Positions 50,280-59,512 of a stretch of 64,000 bases of DNA are shown here, piece by piece (position 1 is the first letter of the stretch; each line of letters opens with the position of its first letter). The translations under genes were made by a program, and so were the position numbers. The notes beneath the pieces are model-generated. The model was not told the DNA's origin, searched no databases, and saw nothing but the letters and a program-made list of their open reading frames with translations. The stretch lies in NCBI RefSeq assembly GCF_003030345.1, contig NZ_CP028158.1, positions 5,084,001-5,148,000 of the forward strand. Direction: 5' to 3'. Origin of the DNA: Plantactinospora sp. BC1 (GTDB lineage Bacteria; Actinomycetota; Actinomycetes; Mycobacteriales; Micromonosporaceae).

Positions 50280-51209
50280 TCACCTGGTTTCGACCCGGCC
50301 CAGCGGGTCGGTGCCCTCCGCCAGTGCGGCGCTCGCCACGGCCCAGCAGGTGTCCGTCGGGTAGAGCGCGCTGCGGAGGAAGGCCGAGCTGAGCCGCTGG
50401 ACCAGGGCGACCCGTTCCGGACTCCCGTCCGTCGTCTCGGTGGAGTCGTACCCGGAGATCCCGCCCAGCGAGTGTTCCGCGCCGAAGAGGGTGAGCAGGC
50501 TCCTGGCCCCCGGGCTCTGGAAGTACGCGTCCGTGAACCACTCCGGCCCCCGGGCGGTCAGGGCGGACTGGTCCCTGTCGCCCGCCACCACCAGAGCCGG
50601 TGTGGTCATCCCGGTGAAGTCCGGGTTCATGAAGGAGAAGTGCTCGGCGGCGAACGGCGTCAGGTCGGCGCCGCCGGTGCCCGCCAGGGCAAGCAGTACC
50701 CCGGCCCCGATCCTCGGGTCGGAGAGGTCGTCGCCCGGCACACCCTGGGCGTCGAGGACCCGCGCGCCCAACAACATGCTGGCGGTCTGGGCTCCCCAGG
50801 AGTGGCCGGCGACAGCGATGCGGCCGCGGTCGAGACGCCCGGCGAGGCCGGGTACGGCGGCTTCGATCCGGTCCAACTCGTCGAGGACACGGGTCAGGTC
50901 CTCGACCCGGAAGCGCCAGATCTTCGGGTAACGCGGGTCGTCGGGCGTCACGTCCAGGGTCCGCGAGTCGAGGTGGGTGGGTTGAAGGACCGCGAAACCG
51001 TGCGCGGTCCAGAAGTCGACCAGCGGGGCGTAGCTGTCCAGCGACCCGCCGAAGCCGTGCGAGAAGACGATGACGGGCAGTTCGTCGCCGGTCACCGGTG
51101 CCGAGACCCGCACCTGGAGATCCTCGTCGCGGCCCGGGGCCGGCAGCAGCACCGGGCGTACCGAGACGACGGGAACGGGCGTACCGAGGGATTCGTCGGA
51201 GTGACGCAT
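50280..51209 (-). CDS. Alpha/beta hydrolase (chlorophyllase/PAF-acetylhydrolase-like)
   Basis: 309 residues. The nucleophile elbow is GHSWGA with the active Ser, the oxyanion strand is VIVFSHGFGGS, and a late Asp/His pair is in VVAGDRDQSAL and GAEHSLGG. It probably hydrolyses an ester or lactone. It has no signal peptide. ATG at 51209 follows AAGGAG. It is divergent from a TetR gene across a promoter with several TetR-type half-sites, so the TetR probably controls it. Confidence 0.85.
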   Translation of the reverse strand: MRHSDESLGTPVPVVSVRPVLLPAPGRDEDLQVRVSAPVTGDELPVIVFSHGFGGSLDSYAPLVDFWTAHGFAVLQPTHLDSRTLDVTPDDPRYPKIWRFRVEDLTRVLDELDRIEAAVPGLAGRLDRGRIAVAGHSWGAQTASMLLGARVLDAQGVPGDDLSDPRIGAGVLLALAGTGGADLTPFAAEHFSFMNPDFTGMTTPALVVAGDRDQSALTARGPEWFTDAYFQSPGARSLLTLFGAEHSLGGISGYDSTETTDGSPERVALVQRLSSAFLRSALYPTDTCWAVASAALAEGTDPLGRVETR

Positions 51210-51307
51210 GAGCTTCTCCTTGAGTGACGTGCGGGGGAGTGGTGTGCGGGGCGGGGCGCGGCCTGGTCACCGGGCGCCGGCTCTGGCACCATGAGTACCG
51301 GATCCTT

Positions 51308-51339
51308 GTTCCGTTTCAACCATACGGAACGCTGTTCCG
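51308..51339. promoter_or_regulatory. Cluster of TetR-type half-sites between hydrolase and TetR genes
   Basis: CGGAAC-GCT-GTTCCG (51325-51339) is a perfect palindrome, and another GTTCCG at 51308-51313 forms a second inverted pair with the same CGGAAC. The site lies between the divergent starts at 51209 and 51373. Confidence 0.7.
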
Positions 51340-51372
51340 GTTAGCAAGGCGAGTGACGGAGGCAACGGCACA

Positions 51373-51960
51373 GTGACCGAGATCGGCAGCGGGGCGGCAT
51401 CGTCGCCCCGACGGAAGCGGGCCGACGCCCGGCGTAACGAGGAGAGCCTGCTCGATGCGGCCGCCGCGGCCTTCGTCGCCTCCGGCGTCGACGCGCCGGT
51501 GCGGGACATCGCCGCCAAGGCCGGCGTCGGGGTCGCGACGATCTACCGCCACTTCCCGACCCGGGCCGATCTCGTCGTCGCCGTCTACCGGCACCAGGTC
51601 GAGGCGTGCGTCGAGGCGGGGCAGGCGCTGCTGGCGAGCGGCGACTCAGCGCACGACGCCCTGACCCGGTGGATCGATCTCTTCGTCGACTTCCTGGTCA
51701 CCAAGCACGGCCTCGCCGAGGCGCTGCAATCCGACGACGCGACCTTCGCGACCCTGCACGACTACTTCCTCGACCGACTCGTGCCGGTCTGCGCCGAACT
51801 GCTCGACGCCGCGGCCAGGGCGGGCGAGATCCGCCCCGACATCGGGGCGCTCGAACTGATGCGGGGCGTCGGCAACCTCTGCATCGGTGCGGACCGGGAC
51901 CCCCGGTACGACGCCCGTCGGATGGTGGAGGTGCTCCTCGCCGGGCTACGCCTGCGCTGA
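51373..51960 (+). CDS. TetR/AcrR-family regulator
   Basis: 195 residues. The helix-turn-helix (about 22-65) is seen in ESLLDAAAAAFVASGVDAPV and IAAKAGVGVATIYRHFPTRA. The ligand domain begins LVVAVYRHQVEA and resembles the SbtR-like C-terminal group. GTG at 51373 has GGAGG ten bases upstream. It is divergent from the alpha/beta hydrolase and should repress it. Confidence 0.88.
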   Translation: MTEIGSGAASSPRRKRADARRNEESLLDAAAAAFVASGVDAPVRDIAAKAGVGVATIYRHFPTRADLVVAVYRHQVEACVEAGQALLASGDSAHDALTRWIDLFVDFLVTKHGLAEALQSDDATFATLHDYFLDRLVPVCAELLDAAARAGEIRPDIGALELMRGVGNLCIGADRDPRYDARRMVEVLLAGLRLR

Positions 51961-51989
51961 TCGACCGAGCCGACCCACCGGCGGGAGAG

Positions 51990-53048
51990 CTAGCCTCGGG
52001 TACGCGGCAGGCAGCACTTCTTGTACTTGCTGCCCGAACCGCACCAGCACGCTTCGTTCCGCTCCGGCGGCCAGGGAAGCTGGGCGCCCCGCTCGGCCAG
52101 CTCCGCCGCGTAGCCGGCCCGGGCCGACTCGTCGGTCGGCTCCACTCCGGTGCGCGCGGCGTACCCGGCCAGCCCGTCGGTCGAGCCGCGCAGCGGGCCG
52201 AGCCCGACCCGACCCGAGTCGGTCAACCGGACCAGTTCCCGCTGGATCCCGGCCCGGTGCTCGGCCCAGTCCGCGCCGACCGCCCCGGCCAGGTCGGGCC
52301 AGCGCGACAGCAGCGCGTCGAACTCGCCCTCCGGCAGGAAGAGCCGTGCCTCCGGCCCCGGCTCGGCCGCCGTCGTGGTCGCGCTGCGGAACAGTTCGTT
52401 CTCCAGCCGGTCGGCCAGGTTGTCGTTCTGGTCGTGCGGCAGGTCGAGTTCGCGGCGTACCCGGTGCCGCTGTTGCAGCAGGAAGAAGAGGAGTCCGGAG
52501 GCTTCCTGGGCGGTCGGTTCGGCGGTCGCCGTGGCGTCGGCGGTCGCCGTGGCGTCCGCCTCGGCACCCTGCGCCGGGGTGGCCCGGTTGCGCAGCGCGG
52601 TCTCCACCGCCTCGGTCAACCACTGCTCGGCCAGGTCGGTCCGGCCCCCGACGTCCAGTGCCGCGCTGAGATAGGCGGCGGCATCCGGCTGCGAGTCGAG
52701 GAGTGGACGCAGCGCGGTGAGTTCGGCCAGCGCCTCGTCGGCCCGGCCGGCCCGGAACAGGATCCGGGCGTGCAACGCCCTGGCGAACCCGGCGTCCGGC
52801 TCGGTGCTGTCCCGGTACGCCCCGACGGCGCGGTCCGCGTACCGCTGGGCGGCGTCGAGTTTCGCCCTGGACTCGGCGATCTCGGCGGCCAGCGTCAGCG
52901 CCCGGCCGGCGTCGGCCGGATCGGCGAGCCGCTCCTGCTCGACCGCCTCGGCCAGCTCCGCGGCGATGCCCAGCGGGTCGGCCGCGCCGAGCGCGGACTG
53001 TCGCAGCTCGGTCAGGTCTGCGCTGGTGAGAACGTCTTTGGTCGGCAC
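51990..53048 (-). CDS. SEC-C motif protein with TPR-like helices
   Basis: 352 residues. The first 160 are TPR-like helical repeats (ALTLAAEIAESRAKLDAAQR; GFARALHARILFRAGRADEA). An Ala/Thr/Asp-rich segment then contains a duplicated ADATAT, and the C-terminus is a SEC-C zinc motif (ACWCGSGSKYKKCC, as at the end of SecA). Such proteins are cytoplasmic and little understood; the motif binds zinc and often nucleic acid or SecB-like partners. GTG at 53048 is supported by a leaderless promoter: TACGGT lies six bases upstream and there is no ribosome-binding site. Confidence 0.8.
   Translation of the reverse strand: MPTKDVLTSADLTELRQSALGAADPLGIAAELAEAVEQERLADPADAGRALTLAAEIAESRAKLDAAQRYADRAVGAYRDSTEPDAGFARALHARILFRAGRADEALAELTALRPLLDSQPDAAAYLSAALDVGGRTDLAEQWLTEAVETALRNRATPAQGAEADATATADATATAEPTAQEASGLLFFLLQQRHRVRRELDLPHDQNDNLADRLENELFRSATTTAAEPGPEARLFLPEGEFDALLSRWPDLAGAVGADWAEHRAGIQRELVRLTDSGRVGLGPLRGSTDGLAGYAARTGVEPTDESARAGYAAELAERGAQLPWPPERNEACWCGSGSKYKKCCLPRTRG
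52521..52556 (-). repeat. In-frame 18-base tandem duplication inside the SEC-C gene
   Basis: The 18-base unit 52521-52538 is repeated exactly at 52539-52556, adding six residues (ADATAT-type) to the low-complexity linker. Copy number could vary between strains without breaking the frame. Confidence 0.8.
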
Positions 53049-53054
53049 GGCTTC

Positions 53055-53060
53055 ACCGTA
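53055..53060 (-). promoter_or_regulatory. -10 box of a probable leaderless promoter for the SEC-C gene
   Basis: On the minus strand TACGGT ends six bases before the GTG, as at 34706 on the other strand. Confidence 0.5.
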
Positions 53061-53195
53061 CTGCGGTGGCCGACCCGAACCCGCCCGGTCGGGGTGTAAC
53101 CCGCCACACGTGGCCGCACGGGTGGAGTGGCGGGGGAGGGGTGGCCGGATCCGGCCAACCGTCGCGTCTTCCGGCGGACCGGCCGGCGGCGTTAA

Positions 53196-53219
53196 CCTGC
53201 CTGAAACGATTCAGGCAGG
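53196..53219 (+). promoter_or_regulatory. Perfect-armed LacI-type operator before the rhamnosidase genes
   Basis: CCTGCCTGAA (53196-53205) and TTCAGGCAGG (53210-53219) are exact inverted repeats around ACGA, giving a TGAAACGATTCA core of LacI-family type. It ends eight bases before the GTG and overlaps the ribosome-binding site, so a bound repressor could block transcription start and early elongation. No LacI gene is present in the window. Confidence 0.75.
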
Positions 53220-53226
53220 AGGCAGG

Positions 53227-56200
53227 GTGAGCCAGCCCAGCGCCGAGCACACCGCCGACCAGACCACCGACCCGGTCCCCGGGCTCTCCCGCCGGGGCCT
53301 GCTCGGCACCGGAGGCGCCCTCGCCCTCGGCGCCACCGCCACTGCCACCGCGTCCGGAGCCACCCTCGGCGCGCTCGGCGACGCCGCCGGCACCGCAGCC
53401 GCCTCGGCGGCCGGCAGGCCGACCGGAACCCCGGCCCCGACCGGACTGCTCACCTCCCTGTTGGACGATCCACTCGGGATCGCCGCCGAGCGCCCCCGGC
53501 TGAGCTGGATCGTGCCGGCCCTGGGCCGGGCGCCCCGGCAGTACGCCTACCAGGTGCAGGTCGCGCACACCGCCACCGAACTGTCCCGCCGGGGCGGTGT
53601 GGTCTGGGACAGTCACCGGGTCGTGTCGGCCGACTCCACCGCCGTGCCGTACGCCGGTCCGCCGCTGCGGGCCGGCTCGGTCTACCACTGGCGGGTGCGT
53701 ACCTGGGCCGACCCGAAGCGGGTCTCGTCCTGGTCCGCGCCGCAGCGGGTGGTCACCGCCGCCGGGGACACCTGGGTGGCCGAACCGATCTGGGCACCCG
53801 ACGGCACGGTCCGGCTCGGCGACGGCAGCTTCGAGGTCTCGGTCACCATCACCTCGGTCGCCGCCAGCCTCTGGTTCCGGGCGCAGGACAGCGCCAACAA
53901 CTACCTGTGGCAGCTCCGGGCCGGCAGCCCCGGGGTGCTGCGTACGCACGTGCAGCGCAACGGCAGCTACACCGTACTGGCCGACCGGCCGCTCACCGAG
54001 CCGGTACCGCTGGGCACCCCGCTGCGGCTGCGGGTCGAACTCGCCGGCCCGACCATCCGGACCTACCTCGGTGACGTACTGCTGGACACCACTGTGGACG
54101 GGACGTACGCCGCCGGGAGCATCGGGTTCCGCAACGGGAGTACCGAGGCGCAGCGCTTCCACTCCGCCAGCTTCACCGACCCGACCGGCAGCGTACTGGT
54201 CGACGAGGACTTCTCGGCCGGTCCGGGAGTCTTCGGCCCGACCGGCACGGTCGACGGCGGTGACCTGGTCGTGGACCGGGGCCAGTCGGTGCTGGCGACG
54301 CTCGGCGAGAGCAACGACTGGGCGCTGCTGCGCACCGAGGTGGTGCTGCCGGCCAGGCCGATCGCCGCCGGCTACCTCTACGCGACCGGCCAGTCGCCCG
54401 AGCCGGCCCGGCAGTACGTCTACCAGCTCCGGGTCAACGACGAGATCGCCGGGGTCGGCCCGGTCCGGGCGATGGCCGGCGAGGCCCGCTACGCCACCCA
54501 CGACGTCACCGACCTGCTGCGGCCCGGCCGCAACGCGCTCGCCGCGCTCTGCCACTCCGCCCGGGAACGCAGCTTCCTGGCCCAGCTCGTCGTGGTCTTT
54601 GCCGACGGCACCCGGCAGGTCTTCGGCACCGGTCCCGACTGGCGGGCCCGCCGGGCCGGGGCGTGGCGGCCACCGGCCGGCTCCACCGGCGGCGACTACT
54701 ACCAGGCGCCGCAGGAATATCTGGACGCCCGTCGCGAGCCGGTCGGCTGGACCCGCGCCGGGTTCGACGACTCCGGCTGGCAGCCGGCGGTCCGCACCCC
54801 GCTGACCCGGCCGCTGGCGCCGGCCTGGGTCGGCAACATGGAGTACCACTACCTGCGGCCGGTCGCGGTGCACCGGCTCGAATCGGGGCGCTGGCTCTTC
54901 GACCTGGGGCGGGAGGTGGTCGGCGGAGTCCGGCTCTCGGTGCGCGGGGTCGACGGGCAGACCGTCGAGGTCCGGCTCGGCGAGGAGCGCACCGAGACCG
55001 GTGCCCGGTACAACCTGCGGGCCGGGCAGACCTATCGCGAGGTCTGGACGCTGCGGGACGGCTGGCAGCGGCTCGAACACTGGGGCTACCGGGGCTTCCG
55101 CTGGATCGAGCTGGTCGCCGATCCCGCACTGGACCTCTCCCGGGCGGTCGAGGCGGCGGTGCTGAAACTGCCCTGGCGGGAGGGGGACGCGGCGTTCGCC
55201 AGTTCCGACCCGGATCTGGACCGGGTCTGGGCGATGTGCCGGTACTCGATCGAGGCGACCCGGCAGGACCTCTACCAGGACACCCCAACCCGGGAACGCG
55301 GCCCGTACGAGGGCGACGCCATCATCAACCAGCTCTCCGAGTACGCCACCCAGCGGTCGTACGCGCTGGCCCGGTACTCCACCTCCTACCTGGCCCGGCG
55401 GCCGACCTGGCCGGCCGAGTACCGGTTGCAGACCGTACTCACCGCCTGGCAGGACTACCTGGCCACCGGTGACCCGTCGAACCTGGCCGCCGACTACGAC
55501 CTCTTCGTCGACCGGCAGCTCGACGAGGCGCTGAACGCCAGTGGCCTGGTGGAGAAGAATCCGGGCAGCTCCAGCCAGGCCAACGCCGACCTGGTCGACT
55601 GGCCGGCGAGCAACCGGGACGGGTACGTCTTCACCCGGGTCAACACCGTGATCAACGCCTGGCAGTACGCCGCCTTCGACGCGCTGTCCCGGATCGCCGG
55701 GGTGCTGGACCGCCCCGCCGACCAGCAGCGGTACGCCGAACTGGCCGGCCGGCTGCGGGCCGCGCTCAACGCCGAGCTGCTCGACCCGGTCGCCGGCGCC
55801 TACCGCGACGGGGTCGGCACGGACCACCGGGCACAGCACGCGACGGCGTTCCCGCTGGCCCTCGGGGTGCCGCAGGAGCAGCACGTCCGGGCCCTCGGGG
55901 AGTGGCTGGCCGGCGGCGGGATGCGGGTCAGCGTCTACGGCGCGCAGTTCCTGCTGGAGGCGCTCTACCGGGCCGGGCTGGCCGACGCCGCGCACCGGCT
56001 GCTGACCAGCCGCGAGCAGTTCTCCTGGCTGCACATGATGGACGATCTCGGCGCCACCATCGTGATGGAGGCGTGGGACCCGTCGATCAAGCCGAACACC
56101 ACCTTCTCGCACGCCTGGGGCTCCGCGCCGGCCAACATCGTGCCCCGGTTCGTCGCCGGGGTCCGCCCGCTCGCCCCGGGTGCCCGGGAGGTGCTGGTCG

Positions 56201-56538
56201 CACCGCAACCCGGCCCGCTCCAGTGGCTGCGGGCGACCGTCCCGACGGTACGCGGCCCGGTGCAGGTCCGGCTCGACCGGCGCTCCGGAGCGCACCCGCA
56301 CCGAGGGGCGGGACCGCAGCCGCACCGAGGGTCCGGACCGCACCTCTCCGTCACGCTGCCGCCGAACGTCACCGGCCGGATCGAGCTGGACCTCGTCCGG
56401 TTCGGTGTCGCCGAGGCCCGCCGGGTGCGGGTCCGCTCCGACGGGCGGGCGCCGGAGCGCGCGGTGGCCGGCGGCCGGCTCGTGCTGACCCGGGTCGAGC
56501 CGGGCACGACCCAGCTCACCTGGCCGGACCGGCACTGA
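53227..56538 (+). CDS. Exported alpha-L-rhamnosidase, GH78 (long form)
   Basis: 1103 residues. A Tat signal (LSRRGLLGTGGALALGATAT) precedes a fibronectin-like start (ERPRLSWIVP), a concanavalin-like insert (about 180-350; FEVSVTITSVAASLWFRAQD), the GH78 N-terminal accessory domain and the alpha/alpha barrel. The active-site motif is DTPTRERGPYEGD, with another acidic pair expected near VMEAWDPSIKPN. It removes terminal rhamnose from pectic rhamnogalacturonan, flavonoid glycosides or similar. GTG at 53227 follows GGCAGGAGGCAGG. The second GH78 gene starts 84 bases after its stop, so both are probably one operon under the palindromic operator. Confidence 0.93.
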   Translation: MSQPSAEHTADQTTDPVPGLSRRGLLGTGGALALGATATATASGATLGALGDAAGTAAASAAGRPTGTPAPTGLLTSLLDDPLGIAAERPRLSWIVPALGRAPRQYAYQVQVAHTATELSRRGGVVWDSHRVVSADSTAVPYAGPPLRAGSVYHWRVRTWADPKRVSSWSAPQRVVTAAGDTWVAEPIWAPDGTVRLGDGSFEVSVTITSVAASLWFRAQDSANNYLWQLRAGSPGVLRTHVQRNGSYTVLADRPLTEPVPLGTPLRLRVELAGPTIRTYLGDVLLDTTVDGTYAAGSIGFRNGSTEAQRFHSASFTDPTGSVLVDEDFSAGPGVFGPTGTVDGGDLVVDRGQSVLATLGESNDWALLRTEVVLPARPIAAGYLYATGQSPEPARQYVYQLRVNDEIAGVGPVRAMAGEARYATHDVTDLLRPGRNALAALCHSARERSFLAQLVVVFADGTRQVFGTGPDWRARRAGAWRPPAGSTGGDYYQAPQEYLDARREPVGWTRAGFDDSGWQPAVRTPLTRPLAPAWVGNMEYHYLRPVAVHRLESGRWLFDLGREVVGGVRLSVRGVDGQTVEVRLGEERTETGARYNLRAGQTYREVWTLRDGWQRLEHWGYRGFRWIELVADPALDLSRAVEAAVLKLPWREGDAAFASSDPDLDRVWAMCRYSIEATRQDLYQDTPTRERGPYEGDAIINQLSEYATQRSYALARYSTSYLARRPTWPAEYRLQTVLTAWQDYLATGDPSNLAADYDLFVDRQLDEALNASGLVEKNPGSSSQANADLVDWPASNRDGYVFTRVNTVINAWQYAAFDALSRIAGVLDRPADQQRYAELAGRLRAALNAELLDPVAGAYRDGVGTDHRAQHATAFPLALGVPQEQHVRALGEWLAGGGMRVSVYGAQFLLEALYRAGLADAAHRLLTSREQFSWLHMMDDLGATIVMEAWDPSIKPNTTFSHAWGSAPANIVPRFVAGVRPLAPGAREVLVAPQPGPLQWLRATVPTVRGPVQVRLDRRSGAHPHRGAGPQPHRGSGPHLSVTLPPNVTGRIELDLVRFGVAEARRVRVRSDGRAPERAVAGGRLVLTRVEPGTTQLTWPDRH

Positions 56539-56622
56539 ACGCACCGGTCGGCCGGGCGCGCGGAGCCCCGACCGTCCACAGCAGAATCCGCTCGCGGCAG
56601 AACCCCGAAAGAGGAGCGCCAC

Positions 56623-59409
56623 ATGTCACGACGCCGACGATCCGCCCGGCTGAGGACCGCACTGGTCGTCACCGCCGTACTCGTGCCGGGGAGTGTGCTC
56701 GCGGCCGCCCCGCCGGCACTGGCGACCCGGGGGCACGCGCCGGGCACCCCTATCGGCCTGACCGTCGACGACCGGGTACGCCCGCAGAACGTCGAGGGCA
56801 CGCCCCGGTTCGGCTGGCTGCCCCGGGACAACGACCCGGGCGAGACGCAGACCGCGTACCGGTTGACGGTCTCGACGGCCGGCGGCGACCTGCTCTGGGA
56901 CTCCGGCAGGGTCCGCTCGGCGCAGCAGTCCTACGTGCCGTACGCCGGACCCGCGCTGGCGCCCGGCGCGGCGTACCGGTGGACGGTGCGGACCTGGGAC
57001 CGGACCGGCCGCAGCTCGCCGGCCGGCAGCGGCAGCTTCGAGACCGGCATCTCCGACGACCAGTGGGAGGGGGCGAACTGGATCCGCCGGGTCACCGGGG
57101 ACGCCGACGACTACACGCTGGCCCGGACCGAGGTGTCGATCGGCCGCAGCCGGGTGGTCCGGGCCCGCGCCTACACCGCCGCCGACCACACCTACGAGCT
57201 GTACCTGAACGGCCGGCGGGCCGACCGGGGCACCTCGTTCGGCTACCCCGGCGAGGACTACTACCAGGCCGCCGACGTCACCGACCTGGTCAGGGCGGGC
57301 AAGCCGCTCGCGGTCGGGCTCCGCTACCACTGGTACGGCAGCGGCCAGGGCCGCCCCGCCGGGGCTCCCGGGGTGCTGCTGAAGCTGGTCGTCGAGCACG
57401 CCGACGGTACCCGGCGGGTGATCGTCACCGACGGGTCGTGGCGGGTGGCCCGGGACGGGCTCTTCCCGGCCGGCTCCGCCCGGCGCAACGGCGAGGGGGA
57501 CCGGATCGAGCGGCAGGACGCCCGCGCCGAGATCGTCGGCTGGACCGCACCCGGTTACGACGACTCCGCCGCGCCCTGGGCGCCGGCCGTGGTCGTCGGG
57601 GCGCACCCGACGGCGGAGTACCCGCACCTGATCGGCCAGGAGACCCGGCTCGCCGAGCGGACCGTCCGGCCGGTCGCGCTGACCACCGCCGCCGACGGCA
57701 CGGTGGTCGCGGACTTCGGCGTGGTCGTCCCGGCCCGCCCGGCGGTACGGTTCGACGCCGGGGTCGCCGGCCGGACCGTGCCGATCCGGGCCGGCTACAA
57801 CCTGAACCCCGACACCGGCCGGGTCGAGACCTCCACCCTGCTCTCCCAGGGCACCGACATGAGCTTCCCCTACGTGCAGAAGGACGGGAAGCAGGAGTTC
57901 CGGGCCTTCACCCACCTCGGCTTCCGCTATCTGGAGATCCCGGACGCGGGCGAGCGGATCGACCGGGACGACGTCTCGGCGGTGCTGGTGCACACCGACA
58001 CCCCGGCCGGCCGGGAGGCGAGCTTCCGCAGCTCCGACCGCACCCTGAACGAGGTGTGGGAGATGCTGAAGCGCTCGGCGATCTATTCGGTGCAGGAGGC
58101 GTTCGTCGACACCCCGACCCGGGAGAAGGGGCAGTTCCTCGGCGACGCGGCCGACATCTCGTACGCCACCATGGGCGCCTTCGGCGAGCGGGACGCCACC
58201 CAGCAGGCGATCCGGGAGTTCCTGCACTCCGCCACGCGCTTCTGGAACAGCGGCGACGACCTGGGGCGCTACAACGCGGTCTATCCGAACGGGGACGGCA
58301 AGCGGGACATCCCCGACTACTCGCTGATGTTCGTCGACTGGGTCTGGCGCTACTACACCGAGACCGGAGACGCGAGACTGCTCGCCGAGGCGTACCCGGC
58401 GATCCGGAACACCGCCGACTACGTGCTCCGGCACATCCCGGCCGACGGGCCGACCGCCGGCCTGGTCACCCGGCTCTCCGGCGGCAGCGGGGCCTACCAG
58501 TACGGCATCGTCGACTGGCCCGAGCCGGGGCGGTTCGGCTACGACATGAGCGCCGCCGCCCGGACCACCATCAACGCCCAGGGCGTGGAGGTGCTGCGTA
58601 CGGTCGCGCTGGCGGCCGAGGCGCTGGGCCGGCCGGCCGGGGAGGCGGCCGGTTACCAGGCCCGGGCCGACGCGCTGGCCGAGACGATGAACGCCAAGCT
58701 GCGCCGCCCCGACGGGGTCTACGTCGACGGCCTCGCCGCCACCGGTGAGCAGAGCCCGCACGCCGGCCAGCACAGCACCTCGTACGCGATCGCGCACGGG
58801 GTGGCGCCGGAGGCGGACCGGCCGGCGCTGGCCGGGTACCTGGCGTCGCTGGGCATGAAGCAGGGGCCGATGACGGCGCACTGGCTGCTCGCCGCGCTCG
58901 GCGAGGCGGGCCGGGCGGACGCCGTACTCGACCTGCTGACCAACCCGGACGACCTCGGCTGGGCGAACATCCTCGCCCAGGGCGGCACCTTCACCTGGGA
59001 GGCGTGGACCCTCGACCCGGGCACCAACTTCAGTCAGTCGCACGGCTGGGGGGCCCAGGCCGTGGTCGACGTCCAGGAGACCCTGCTCGGGGTGCGTACC
59101 GCGACTCCCGGCGCCGGCCGGGTCGACATCGTGCCCCCGGCGACCGGTCTCGGGTACGCCAGCGGCACGGTGCACACCCAGCGCGGGCCGGTGAGCGTGG
59201 ACTGGCGTCGTACCGGTGCCGGGCTGCGGGTCGAGTTGGACGTGCCGGTCAACGTGACCGCCCGGGTGGCGCTGCCGGTGCTGCCGGGCCGGTCCTACCG
59301 GGCGGCCGGGCCGAGCCGGGCGACCTTCGTCGGGGTCTCCGATGGCCGGGCCGTCTTCGAGGTCGGCTCCGGCCGCTCCGTCTTCCAGCCGGCCGGCCGC
59401 TCGCACTGA
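56623..59409 (+). CDS. Secreted alpha-L-rhamnosidase, GH78 (short form)
   Basis: 928 residues: Sec signal (about 1-35, ending PPALATRG), the same domain order as the preceding enzyme but without the concanavalin-like insert, and the active-site motif DTPTREKGQFLGD. The C-terminal region FTWEAWTLDPGTNFSQSHGW carries the expected general base. Two rhamnosidases of the same subfamily in tandem, exported by different routes (Tat and Sec), suggest different linkages or substrates. ATG at 56623 follows AGAGGAG. A strong terminator follows. Confidence 0.93.
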   Translation: MSRRRRSARLRTALVVTAVLVPGSVLAAAPPALATRGHAPGTPIGLTVDDRVRPQNVEGTPRFGWLPRDNDPGETQTAYRLTVSTAGGDLLWDSGRVRSAQQSYVPYAGPALAPGAAYRWTVRTWDRTGRSSPAGSGSFETGISDDQWEGANWIRRVTGDADDYTLARTEVSIGRSRVVRARAYTAADHTYELYLNGRRADRGTSFGYPGEDYYQAADVTDLVRAGKPLAVGLRYHWYGSGQGRPAGAPGVLLKLVVEHADGTRRVIVTDGSWRVARDGLFPAGSARRNGEGDRIERQDARAEIVGWTAPGYDDSAAPWAPAVVVGAHPTAEYPHLIGQETRLAERTVRPVALTTAADGTVVADFGVVVPARPAVRFDAGVAGRTVPIRAGYNLNPDTGRVETSTLLSQGTDMSFPYVQKDGKQEFRAFTHLGFRYLEIPDAGERIDRDDVSAVLVHTDTPAGREASFRSSDRTLNEVWEMLKRSAIYSVQEAFVDTPTREKGQFLGDAADISYATMGAFGERDATQQAIREFLHSATRFWNSGDDLGRYNAVYPNGDGKRDIPDYSLMFVDWVWRYYTETGDARLLAEAYPAIRNTADYVLRHIPADGPTAGLVTRLSGGSGAYQYGIVDWPEPGRFGYDMSAAARTTINAQGVEVLRTVALAAEALGRPAGEAAGYQARADALAETMNAKLRRPDGVYVDGLAATGEQSPHAGQHSTSYAIAHGVAPEADRPALAGYLASLGMKQGPMTAHWLLAALGEAGRADAVLDLLTNPDDLGWANILAQGGTFTWEAWTLDPGTNFSQSHGWGAQAVVDVQETLLGVRTATPGAGRVDIVPPATGLGYASGTVHTQRGPVSVDWRRTGAGLRVELDVPVNVTARVALPVLPGRSYRAAGPSRATFVGVSDGRAVFEVGSGRSVFQPAGRSH

Positions 59410-59418
59410 CGTCGTCCG

Positions 59419-59455
59419 CCGCCGTGGCCCGGCCGACCCGGGCGGGCCACGGCGG
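59419..59455. terminator. Hairpin between convergent rhamnosidase and acetyltransferase genes
   Basis: Thirteen-base perfect arms CCGCCGTGGCCCG (59419-59431) and CGGGCCACGGCGG (59443-59455), ten bases beyond the rhamnosidase stop. Confidence 0.85.
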
Positions 59456-59512
59456 TGCCACCAGCCGGAGGTCCGGCCGACGGGCCGGGATCCGGTGGGT
59501 CCGATCTCCGGA

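Noticed and set aside
53053-56622. A 1189-residue open frame antisense to the first rhamnosidase
   Set aside because: Same artefact; the GH78 frame has motifs, a Tat signal and a ribosome-binding site, whereas this frame has none.
56626-59406. A 926-residue open frame antisense to the second rhamnosidase
   Set aside because: Low-complexity shadow of the coding strand without family motifs.
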